From positions 372,001 to 436,000 of the forward strand of contig JAEUHC010000015.1 in NCBI GenBank assembly GCA_016794785.1: a stretch of 64,000 nt of DNA, in the 5' to 3' direction. The notes under the pieces are model-generated. The model was not told the origin of the DNA, did not search any database, and was given only the letters and a program-made list of their open reading frames with translations. Position numbers and translations under genes: made by a program. This document shows, piece after piece, positions 35,501 through 42,692 of this stretch (its first letter is position 1; the number at the start of each line of letters is the position of its first letter). The DNA comes from Opitutaceae bacterium (GTDB taxonomy: Bacteria > Verrucomicrobiota > Verrucomicrobiia > Opitutales > Opitutaceae).

Positions 35501-36733
35501 GCGATCGGCAGCCGGCTGGAGCCCGGCTGGATTGAGCAGTGGGTGGGCGCGCCGCAGGGCTATTGCCCGACGGTCGCGCCGCGGCAGGCGGGCGATGTGG
35601 CGGCGTATCTGGCCGCGCAGCGCGCGGGCGGGGAGGCGGCCACGCCGTTGCCGGCCGATGCGGCGACCATCGCCGCGGGCGCCGGTCTCGTCGCCAAACT
35701 GCACCTTGGATTTTGGATCGAACCGCTGGCTCAGGCGCGCAAGCACACGGACGCGGGGCTCGTGGGATTCCTGCGCGAGCCGGCGCGGCATCACGCGGAC
35801 ACGGTGTTTCCCGATGTGCGGCTCAGCGAGACCGAGGCCCGCCAGATCGCGGGTTACGTGCGATCGCGCCAGCCGGCGGCGGCGCGGGCGAGCGGCGGCG
35901 ATGCCGCTGCGGGCGCCGCGATCGTCGCGCGCGCGTGCGCCGCGTGCCACGGACCGGACGCCGGAGCCGGCGCGGCCCCGATGAGCCTCGAGCAAATCGC
36001 GGTCAGCGACTGGACCGTGCGCGGCTGTGTGGCGGAAAACCGCGGGAGTGCGCCGGACTATCGTTTCACCCCCGGGCAGGTGTCGGCGCTCATCGCTCTG
36101 CGCAACGCCGACCGCGACGTGGGCATGCAGTCGCTGCGGCGTTTTGCCCCGGCGGAGTATGCCGCGGCGCAGCTCAAGGCGCTCAACTGTGCGCAGTGCC
36201 ATGCCGGCGGCGGGGAGCACAAGGTGCCCGACATCGCGCTGGCCGGGGAAAAATTCCAGCGCGAGTGGCTCACGCAACTCATCGCGGGCGGCCTTGCGGA
36301 GAAGATTCGCCCTTGGCAGGAGGCGCGCATGCCGGCCTTTGCCAGCCGCGCGGCCAACCTCGCGCTGGGCCTTGCGGCCAAACACGGTGTGCCGGCAAAG
36401 ACCGAGCCCGCGCGCACCGCCCCCGATCTTATTGCGGCGGGCGGGCAGCTCGCCGGCGAGGGCGGCTATGCGTGCATTGCCTGCCATGATGCGGGGGGCC
36501 GCAAGGCGCTCCAAGTCTTTGAAGGCCAGGGGCCCAATCTCCGCCTCGCGGCCGAGCGGCTGCGCCCCGACTACTACCAACGCTGGATGCACTGGCCGCA
36601 GCGCATCGACCCCGCGACCATCATGCCCCGCTACACGAAGGATCGCGACCACGCGTTGCTCGACACCCACTTTGGCGGCGACGCGGAGCGGCAATTTGAG
36701 GCGGTGTGGCAGTGGGCGCGGAGCCTGAAATAG
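32564..36733 (+). CDS. Exported multi-domain PVC-type cytochrome c with four CxxCH sites and PA14-like domain
   Basis: About 1389 residues. Signal peptide MRLTSRRVVVLSCALICIAA. The N-terminal ~800 residues are a DUF6797-like/propeller region (GGFDFFPDGKRLAASTWNGD, NGDGEADHYECFNNDVQITT, GENEGSWVPACKISW). Residues ~825-935 look like a PA14 carbohydrate-binding domain (QGSLIVPERDDYTFSFEGNG to SRVRLLWSSPQF). Then come four heme-attachment motifs: CVRCH (~952), CAACH (~1125), CAQCH (~1209) and CIACH (~1303). It probably oxidises or senses a sugar and carries electrons in the periplasm; substrate unknown. Starts at 32543 or 32477 are also in frame; 32564 gives the cleanest signal peptide. It is divergent from the Tat-exported isomerase (130-base gap) and is followed by a TBDR. 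Confidence 0.85.
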   Translation: MRLTSRRVVVLSCALICIAAELCAGDAAKKQSGRGQWWREIDTGPFISDTIFTAPKGEVAALKGLAIKVGARREATLVFDTELLCWRAGFEGGVLLAGTPWDGGHGGNTHYPPDGGIFFFQNPTGRGAAAGGDWRDGREGAAGPLPHDAARYRGLFRHGSDVVLHYTVGGVDVHERPALESFNAVRALTRTVNVAATPAAEIELLVATAGAGRLKTGVAVQLAGAPVGVTLRTVADGRTVVAIARGTPASRFVIVYAEGPIAAEVPAADLASLRRGGPGLFPQTFAVKGQLDPQAATRTYAVDTIPLPSDNPWKSPPRFGGFDFFPDGKRLAASTWNGDVWIAEGIDGDLSKVTWRRFASGMFQTLGLKIVDGIIYTQGRDQITRLHDLNGDGEADHYECFNNDVQITTGFHEFSFDLETDREGNFYFSKGMPVNQGGRGFAPWTSHNGAVLKVSKDGSKLERVAWGLRAPGGLGVSPDGVITTGENEGSWVPACKISWTPPGRVTFNGVVPGTWERSEWRGPLPGAPADYDRPLCWLPYAVDNSSGSQAWVPAATTWDPRHAGEMLHLSYGKSGIFRVLRDEFGGVVQGGVYRLPIEVSAAVMRARFHPVNGQLYAAGFRGWQTNGRDAIHRIRFTGVTRPVPIGLRAHANGVVVEFSAPLDPTVAADPARYSISKWNYVWGPQYGSGRFSIDQRDEAAEAKALTAPSKGSHNIIDPVAVAAARLLDDGRSVFLYVPRMTPAMQLELKLDLADAKGARVRETIYHTVHALRPDFTVPAVRWEEIKVAATGPVGEPGLALSFNSEITDTVRVDQLALTVPEGASPSVFITARGGSFGAAWQGSLIVPERDDYTFSFEGNGHVTLQIGGRTILSGDLPLTAQAPVTLAKGAHAIYASYKSPRAGESRVRLLWSSPQFRPEPVPATAFRFLPPSEMQAWTKAREGREVFTAAMCVRCHQSGRGGLPADVTPELRVSAPDFAAIGSRLEPGWIEQWVGAPQGYCPTVAPRQAGDVAAYLAAQRAGGEAATPLPADAATIAAGAGLVAKLHLGFWIEPLAQARKHTDAGLVGFLREPARHHADTVFPDVRLSETEARQIAGYVRSRQPAAARASGGDAAAGAAIVARACAACHGPDAGAGAAPMSLEQIAVSDWTVRGCVAENRGSAPDYRFTPGQVSALIALRNADRDVGMQSLRRFAPAEYAAAQLKALNCAQCHAGGGEHKVPDIALAGEKFQREWLTQLIAGGLAEKIRPWQEARMPAFASRAANLALGLAAKHGVPAKTEPARTAPDLIAAGGQLAGEGGYACIACHDAGGRKALQVFEGQGPNLRLAAERLRPDYYQRWMHWPQRIDPATIMPRYTKDRDHALLDTHFGGDAERQFEAVWQWARSLK

Positions 36734-36739
36734 ACTACG

Positions 36740-36762
36740 GCAGGGCGGGGGGGCGGCCCTGC
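36740..36762 (+). terminator. GC-rich hairpin after cytochrome gene
   Basis: GCAGGGC (36740-36746) pairs with GCCCTGC (36756-36762) six bases after the stop codon. No clear T-run follows, so it may be a weak or Rho-assisted stop. Confidence 0.4.
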
Positions 36763-36785
36763 GTCATTTCCGTGAACGTTTCATG

Positions 36786-36802
36786 GCGAATAAATGTTTC
36801 GC
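36786..36802. promoter_or_regulatory. Inverted repeat GCGAA-n7-TTCGC upstream of TBDR
   Basis: GCGAA TAAATGT TTCGC lies 107 bases before the TBDR start at 36910, in an AT-richer patch of the intergenic region. It is a plausible operator or promoter-overlapping site; no regulator is adjacent. Confidence 0.3.
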
Positions 36803-36909
36803 TGGATTTCGGCCGGCGACTCGCCAACTCTCCGCCCGGTTACCCTGTTCTTCCCTGCCGCCGATGCCCTGACCCAGCTTGGCTGCGTCCCTGTTTCGAC
36901 TAGACAACC

Positions 36910-39900
36910 ATGACCACAAACCCTGCTACCTCGCGCCTCGGCCTTCTGGCCTGGCGCATGTTCCTGTCGTTGCTGCTGCCGTTGGCGGCGCTTCTGGCTC
37001 CGGCCGCCTCCGCGGCTGACAACACCGCCGTCATCAGCGGTATCGTGACCAACAAGACGACCGGCAACGGTCTTATCGGCGCCAAGGTCGAGATCCCCAA
37101 GCTCGGCCTCACCGCGCTCGTGGACAACACCGGCCGCTACCTGCTCAACGTGCCCGGCGGCGCGCACGAGCTGGTCGTGACCTACACGGGCTTGGATGAA
37201 CAGCGCGCGCTGGTCACGGTCGCGGCCGGCCAGCCTGTGCTGCGGAATTTCGAGATGAGCAGTGCGGTCTTCATGCTCGATGCCTTCAAGGTCGCCAGCG
37301 AGAAGGCCGGCCAAGCCTCGGCACTCACGGCGCAGCGCAACGCGGATAACCTGAAGAGCATCGCCTCGATGGACGCGTTGACCGATTTGCCGAACATGAA
37401 CGCCACCGAACTCGCCATCCGTCTCCCCGGCGTGACCTTCGGCGACCCCGGCGACGAGGTCGTGGAGCAAATCAGCGTGCGCGGCATGGGCACAGGCACG
37501 ACCTCCATCACGATCGACGGAGGCGGCATGGCGTCGTTCTCCGCGCAAGGCCGCACGACGCGCATGACGGCGTTCACGGGCGCGATGTTCGAGTCGCTCG
37601 AGCTGACCAAGGGCCAGACGCCCGACCGCCCGGTGGATTCGCTCGGCGGCAGCGTGAACTTCAAGACCCGCTCGCCCCTCTCCATGCGCGAGAAGCGCCG
37701 TCTCACGCTGGACGCGCAATATCGCACGGCGCCGTCCTTCACCGAGCAGGTGCCGCTCCGCGAGCAGCACCGCAACCACGGTCTGTTCAATGTCCAATAC
37801 ACCGAGAAATTCGCGGTCCTTGGCCAAGAGACCGAGAACCTTGCCGTGTCGGTGAATGCCTTCTACAGCGAGAACGCGTTCGGCTATTTCCAAACCAACC
37901 GCGACTACCAGCAGGTCAATACCCAGCCCGCCTACCTGTGGGACTATCGCACGCGCGACAATTTTAACGTCCGCAAGCAGCGCAGCATCAGCACCAAGTT
38001 CGACTACCGCCTGACGCGCGACGATCTGCTCAAGCTGAACGTCGTGGTCTACAACGCCCCCGAGCCGATGCGCCGCCAATACAACATGCGCGCGTTTGCC
38101 GGCAGTCAGACCACCGTGCCCAACGCCACCACCTCGGGTGTCGTCCCCGGCTTCACCGATCGCATCACGACCGTGCGCGCCGTGCCCACCGCCGCCAATG
38201 CCACCTCAGCCACGACCGCTCCCGCCCTCATGGATCAAGGCACGACCAACATCCATCGCGACCAGCGCGGCCGCCACATCGACCTCGGCGGCGAGCACAA
38301 GTGGGGCCGGATCGAGTTTGATTGGGCGGCGCTTTGGAGTCGCGTGCGCTACCGCACGCTCGGCAATGAGGCGAATCTCACAAACCGCATCGGCAACGTC
38401 CCGTTGATCGGCCCCAATGGCCGCCGCAACGACGTCGCCGGCACCGCCGCCAGCCCGCTGGACAATATCGTCGGCCCCAATGGCGAGACCGGCGTGGGCT
38501 GGATCCTCGACCGCACGCAGAGCGATCTCTACCCGCGCTTCATCCAGAACGGCGGCCTCGATTTCACCAACCCGAACAACTGGCGCCCCACCGTCAACGG
38601 CCTCACCTCCAATTCGGGCAATCTCGACGTGAACATGATCCGTGAGCTGCGAGGCAACGTGAAATACCGGCTGCCGTTCCTGGAGGAATATCCCTCGTTC
38701 CTCAAGACGGGCTACTCCATCCGCGATAACAGGGTCGAACTCTACCGCACCGGCCGTCGCTGGAGCTACATCCGCCGTGAGGCGCTGCCGCACATCCCAA
38801 ATTTCGTCACTTGGGACAAGCTGAAGACCGGCCGCAATCTTCCGTATTGGGAGGGCGCGCAGTTCTACAACAACGGCCGCCTCGTTGATCCGGGGCTCTG
38901 GGAGGAAGATATCTATTTCTTCCATCAGAATCGCATCCAAAACACCAACCGGACCCAAGAGATCATCACCGGCTACTACGGCATGATCAACGGCAAGGTG
39001 GGCCGCTTCGGCTACCTCGGTGGCGTCCGCAGCGAGAACACCGTGACGGTCGGACGCGTCAACGTCCGCGCGCGCACGCTGTCCTCCAACGCGGAGCGCG
39101 CGGCCGACCCGGTGGGCTCCGCGATCCGCGACTACCTCAACCCGGTCAAGAACTCCGGCGAATACACGGAGAACTTCCCTAGCATGCACACGTGGTATGA
39201 TCTCACGCCCAATCTCCGCCTGCGCGCGGCTTGGAGCACCGGCATGGCCCGCCCGTCACTCGGCAACGCCGTCACTGGGCTCGGCATCAACGAGACCCAG
39301 CAGACCATCACGTTTGGCAATCCCGAGCTGAAGCCCACGAAATCCAAGAACTGGGACTTCGCCGCCGAATACAGCTTCGGCACCGCGAGCTACGTGAAGG
39401 TCGGCTGGTTCCACAAGCGGATCGAGGACTACGTCCGGGCCAACCAGCCGATCGGCACGGTCGGAGTCGGCGTCGACAACGGCTTCAACGGTCAATACGA
39501 GGGCTACGAAATCCTCGCCAATTCCAACGCCGGCAACGCGTTCACGCAGGGCTGGGAAGTCGAGTATGTGCAGAACTTCCGTTTCCTGCCGGGCGTGCTG
39601 CGCACCCTGCGGTTCTCGGGCAACTTCACGAAGCTCATGGCGCACGGCGACTATGGCACGCCCGGGGTTTACCTCACCACGAAGCAGGTCAACGGCTTCA
39701 TTCCGTTCACGGCCAACGCCAACCTCGGCTGGGATTACAAGAAGTTCGGCGTCTCGGTGAGCTACAACTACACCGACAGCAGCATCCGTGGCGCCTTCAA
39801 CATCGCCCAGCCCTCGCGCAACCGCTACATGATGCCGCGCAGTTTGTTCAACACGAACCTGCGGTATAACCTGCCGCGGAACATGACGCTCACCCTCGGC

Positions 39901-40014
39901 GTGCAAAACCTCTTCAACGAGCCGCAGCGCTACTACCGTTCCGTGCAGGATCAGCTGGAGACCTTCCTGATCCAGGGCACGACGCTGACGCTCAATCTGC
40001 AGGCGCGGTTCTGA
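36910..40014 (+). CDS. TonB-dependent receptor with N-terminal carboxypeptidase-regulatory-like domain
   Basis: A 1034-residue outer-membrane receptor. A signal peptide (to ~36, ASAADN) is followed by a CarboxypepD_reg-like domain (~40-115: AVISGIVTNKTTGNGLIGAK), a TonB-box-region counterpart (AVFMLDAFKVASEKAGQASA), the plug (~150-260: ISVRGMGTGTTSITIDGGGM, DRPVDSLGGSVNFKTRSPL) and a barrel ending TTLTLNLQARF with terminal Phe. The plan matches the receptor at 21607, but the sequences differ, so ligands probably differ. Its position between the four-heme cytochrome and the nitrilase/NamZ pair suggests uptake of a carbohydrate or wall fragment. A strong terminator follows at 40029. Confidence 0.93.
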   Translation: MTTNPATSRLGLLAWRMFLSLLLPLAALLAPAASAADNTAVISGIVTNKTTGNGLIGAKVEIPKLGLTALVDNTGRYLLNVPGGAHELVVTYTGLDEQRALVTVAAGQPVLRNFEMSSAVFMLDAFKVASEKAGQASALTAQRNADNLKSIASMDALTDLPNMNATELAIRLPGVTFGDPGDEVVEQISVRGMGTGTTSITIDGGGMASFSAQGRTTRMTAFTGAMFESLELTKGQTPDRPVDSLGGSVNFKTRSPLSMREKRRLTLDAQYRTAPSFTEQVPLREQHRNHGLFNVQYTEKFAVLGQETENLAVSVNAFYSENAFGYFQTNRDYQQVNTQPAYLWDYRTRDNFNVRKQRSISTKFDYRLTRDDLLKLNVVVYNAPEPMRRQYNMRAFAGSQTTVPNATTSGVVPGFTDRITTVRAVPTAANATSATTAPALMDQGTTNIHRDQRGRHIDLGGEHKWGRIEFDWAALWSRVRYRTLGNEANLTNRIGNVPLIGPNGRRNDVAGTAASPLDNIVGPNGETGVGWILDRTQSDLYPRFIQNGGLDFTNPNNWRPTVNGLTSNSGNLDVNMIRELRGNVKYRLPFLEEYPSFLKTGYSIRDNRVELYRTGRRWSYIRREALPHIPNFVTWDKLKTGRNLPYWEGAQFYNNGRLVDPGLWEEDIYFFHQNRIQNTNRTQEIITGYYGMINGKVGRFGYLGGVRSENTVTVGRVNVRARTLSSNAERAADPVGSAIRDYLNPVKNSGEYTENFPSMHTWYDLTPNLRLRAAWSTGMARPSLGNAVTGLGINETQQTITFGNPELKPTKSKNWDFAAEYSFGTASYVKVGWFHKRIEDYVRANQPIGTVGVGVDNGFNGQYEGYEILANSNAGNAFTQGWEVEYVQNFRFLPGVLRTLRFSGNFTKLMAHGDYGTPGVYLTTKQVNGFIPFTANANLGWDYKKFGVSVSYNYTDSSIRGAFNIAQPSRNRYMMPRSLFNTNLRYNLPRNMTLTLGVQNLFNEPQRYYRSVQDQLETFLIQGTTLTLNLQARF

Positions 40015-40028
40015 TTCTTGCAGTCCGA

Positions 40029-40071
40029 ATCGGGTGGCTGGGGCTTGCGCCCTTGCCACCCGATTTTTTTT
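40029..40071 (+). terminator. Rho-independent terminator after TBDR
   Basis: ATCGGGTGGC (40029-40038) and GCCACCCGAT (40055-40064) form a perfect 10-bp stem with a 16-base loop and a run of eight T (40064-40071). The next ATG is only 15 bases beyond. Confidence 0.92.
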
Positions 40072-40086
40072 GGCCACACCAGACCC

Positions 40087-41478
40087 ATGAGCCCGTATTG
40101 TTTGCGAATCCTCTTCGCGGTCGCCGTGGCCGGGCTATGCGCGCGATTGCCCGCCACGGAGGCGGGCGTCGTCTTCGGAGCAGGCGAATGGCGGGCGCTT
40201 TCGCCGCGGGACGAAATTCGCCCGGGTTTTTCGGTCGAGTCCGGTGATGACGGACGCGAGCTGCGCCTCGTAATAAACGCTGATGCACGCGAGGGCTTGC
40301 ACGGCTATTGGTCGCGCGCGTTACCGGTCGTTGGCGGGCAGCATTACCGGTTCAGTGTTCAGCGCAAAGCCAGCGGTCTCGCCGCCCCGCGGCGCAACGC
40401 CGTGGTGCGGGTGCTCTGGCGCGACGCCGCCGGCAAATCCGTGCTGACCGACGAGCCGCTCGTCCGCGGCGTGCTCCCGGGCTTCAAACCCACGGCCGAG
40501 CCCGAGTATCCAGGCGAAACCAATGATCGCGGCGACGGCTGGGTCGAGGTTGCGGGCACCTATCGGGCGCCGCCCGCAGCTGCCCGTGCCGTGGTCGAAC
40601 TCCACCTCCAGTGGGCGGCCAACGCCCGCGTCGAGTGGCGGGGGGCGTCCCTGGTTGCGATCGATCCGCCGCCTGCGCGCCTCGTGCGCTTGGCCGCCGT
40701 CCACTATCGCCCCAAGGGCGGAAAATCTCCGCTGGAAAATTGCCGCGAGTTCGCGCCCCTCCTCGCTGACGCCGCGCGCCAGCGCGCCGATCTCGTCGTG
40801 TTGCCCGAGACGCTGACTTTTTATGGCCTGCGCCGGAGCTACGCTGATTGCGCGGAGTCGATCCCGGGACCATCGACCGACTATTTCGGCGCGCTGGCGA
40901 AGGAGCATGACCTCTACATCGTCGCCGGCCTGCTCGAGCGAGAGGGCGCGCTCGTTTACAACGTCGCCGTGCTGCTCGCGCCCGACGGGAGCATCGCGGG
41001 CAAATACCGCAAGGTCGCCCTCCCGCGCGGCGAAATCGAGGGCGGCATCCAGCCAGGGTCCGACTATCCGGTGTTCGAGACCCGCTTTGGCAAACTCGGG
41101 ATGATGGTGTGCTACGACGGGTTCTTCCCCGAGGTTGCCCGGCAACTGACCTTGCGCGGCGCCGAGGTGATCGCGTGGCCGGTGTGGGGCTGCAATCCGC
41201 TCCTCGCCAGCGCGCGTGCCGTCGAGAACCATGTCGTCCTCGTCAGCAGCACCTACGAGGATGTCTCGCGCAATTGGATGCTCACCGCCGTCTATGATCG
41301 CTCCGGGCAGACCCTCGCGCGCGCCGAGACGTGGGGCACAGTCGTCGTTGCGGAGGTCGATCTCGCGCGTCGCACACTGTGGCCGAGTCTCGGCGATTTC
41401 CGCGCCGAGATCGCGCCGCACCGGCCCGCGTGGGCCGGTGAACCCGCGGCGGCGCACGGGCATGAAGTGGTGAAATGA
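40087..41478 (+). CDS. Exported carbon-nitrogen hydrolase with N-terminal beta-sandwich domain
   Basis: A 463-residue protein. Signal peptide ~1-21 (MSPYCLRILFAVAVAGLCAR). Residues ~25-195 look like a carbohydrate-binding-type beta-sandwich (GLHGYWSRALPVVGGQHYRF, VEVAGTYRAPPAAARAVVEL). Residues ~200-455 are a nitrilase-superfamily domain with the full triad: E241 (VVLPETLTFYG), K309 (KYRKVALPRGEIEG) and C342 (MMVCYDGFFPE). It should hydrolyse an amide or nitrile outside the cytoplasm; substrate unknown. Its stop overlaps the NamZ gene start (ATGA at 41475-41478), so the two are coupled. The ATG lies just beyond a strong terminator. Confidence 0.87.
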   Translation: MSPYCLRILFAVAVAGLCARLPATEAGVVFGAGEWRALSPRDEIRPGFSVESGDDGRELRLVINADAREGLHGYWSRALPVVGGQHYRFSVQRKASGLAAPRRNAVVRVLWRDAAGKSVLTDEPLVRGVLPGFKPTAEPEYPGETNDRGDGWVEVAGTYRAPPAAARAVVELHLQWAANARVEWRGASLVAIDPPPARLVRLAAVHYRPKGGKSPLENCREFAPLLADAARQRADLVVLPETLTFYGLRRSYADCAESIPGPSTDYFGALAKEHDLYIVAGLLEREGALVYNVAVLLAPDGSIAGKYRKVALPRGEIEGGIQPGSDYPVFETRFGKLGMMVCYDGFFPEVARQLTLRGAEVIAWPVWGCNPLLASARAVENHVVLVSSTYEDVSRNWMLTAVYDRSGQTLARAETWGTVVVAEVDLARRTLWPSLGDFRAEIAPHRPAWAGEPAAAHGHEVVK

Positions 41479-42692
41479 AAACCGGCGTCGACGTATTCTT
41501 CACGGAAGATCGGCACCGCGCCGCGCTGCGCGGCAAACGCGTGGGCCTCATCACCAATCCCACCGGTGTCGATGCCGCGCTCGTCAGCACGGCGGCGCGC
41601 TTTCGTGCGTCGCGCGAGTTCGAGCTCGTCGCGCTCTACGGACCCGAGCACGGCGTGCGCGGCGAAGCGCAGGCGGGCGAGTTTGTCGCCTACTACGAGG
41701 ACAGCCACTACGGCCTGCCCGTTTTTTCCCTCTATGGCCAGGCTCTCACGCTCCCGGCCGATCCGCTCGCTGACATCGACGCCACGATGCGCGATTACGA
41801 CACCCGGCACACCGGCAAGCAGGTCGCGCCCGAGATGCTGCGCGGCGTCGAGGTGCTCGTCTTCGATCTGCAGGATGTCGGCACCCGCGTTTACACCTAC
41901 ATCGCCACGATGGCCTACGCGATGGAGGCCGCGGCCGCCGCCGGCATTCCGTTCATCGTGCTCGACCGCCCCAACCCGATCAACGGCGCGGACATGGAGG
42001 GCCCGATCCTCGAATACCCTCGGCACAGTTCGTTCATCGGCCTCTATCCGATTCCGCTGCGGCACGGGATGACGGCCGGGGAGCTGGCGCGGCTCTTCAA
42101 CGCGAAATTTCTCCCGAAGAAATGCGATCTCACGGTCGTGCCGATGTCGGGCTGGAGGCGCGGTGATTGGTTCTCCGCCACCCCGCTGCCGTGGGTCGCG
42201 CCGTCGCCCAACATGCCGACGCCCAACACCGCGACCGTCTACCCCGGTCAGGTTCTGCTGGAAGGCACGAACCTCTCCGAGGGCCGCGGCACCACGCGGC
42301 CCTTCGAGTGGTTCGGCGCACCGTGGATCGATGGCTTCGTGCTCGCGCGCGAACTCAACGCCCTGGCCCTGTCCGGGGTCGTGTTTCGCGAGACGTGGTT
42401 CGCGCCGACGTTCTCCAAGTTCTCCGGCCAACGTTGCGGCGGTTGCCAGCTGCACATCGTCGAACGCGAGGTGTTCCGGTCCGTCACCTGCGTGCTCGCG
42501 ATCCTTGAAACGATCAAACGACTCCACGGTGCGAAGCTGGAGCTGCACGCCGACTACTTCGACAAGGTCATGGGCACATCGCTCGTGCGCGAGGCGTTCG
42601 AGCGCGGCGAACCATTCGCGAAAATCGTGGCCTCGTGGGAGCCCGGCTTGGCGGAGTTTGCGCGGCTCCGCGCTCCCTTCCTGCTCTACTGA
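41475..42692 (+). CDS. DUF1343 / NamZ-like exo-beta-N-acetylmuramidase
   Basis: A 405-residue protein of the DUF1343 (PF07075) family, whose characterised member NamZ of Bacillus removes terminal MurNAc from peptidoglycan fragments. Signatures: KRVGLITNPTGVD, VALYGPEHGVRGEAQAGE, FDLQDVGTRVYTYIATMAYA, VLDRPNPINGADMEG, WVAPSPNMPTPNTA and LLEGTNLSEGRGTTRPFEWF. No signal peptide is visible from the coupled ATG, whereas many relatives are exported; this copy may act in the cytoplasm. It is coupled to the exported CN-hydrolase (ATGA) and overlaps the converging symporter gene by 7 bases, which suggests a small cell-wall-recycling locus. Confidence 0.88.
   Translation: MKTGVDVFFTEDRHRAALRGKRVGLITNPTGVDAALVSTAARFRASREFELVALYGPEHGVRGEAQAGEFVAYYEDSHYGLPVFSLYGQALTLPADPLADIDATMRDYDTRHTGKQVAPEMLRGVEVLVFDLQDVGTRVYTYIATMAYAMEAAAAAGIPFIVLDRPNPINGADMEGPILEYPRHSSFIGLYPIPLRHGMTAGELARLFNAKFLPKKCDLTVVPMSGWRRGDWFSATPLPWVAPSPNMPTPNTATVYPGQVLLEGTNLSEGRGTTRPFEWFGAPWIDGFVLARELNALALSGVVFRETWFAPTFSKFSGQRCGGCQLHIVEREVFRSVTCVLAILETIKRLHGAKLELHADYFDKVMGTSLVREAFERGEPFAKIVASWEPGLAEFARLRAPFLLY

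Noticed and set aside
32123..36694. A 1523-codon open frame on the minus strand
   Set aside because: It lies opposite the four-heme cytochrome gene, is Arg/His-rich with no domain, signal or start context, and is an artefact of high GC at third positions.
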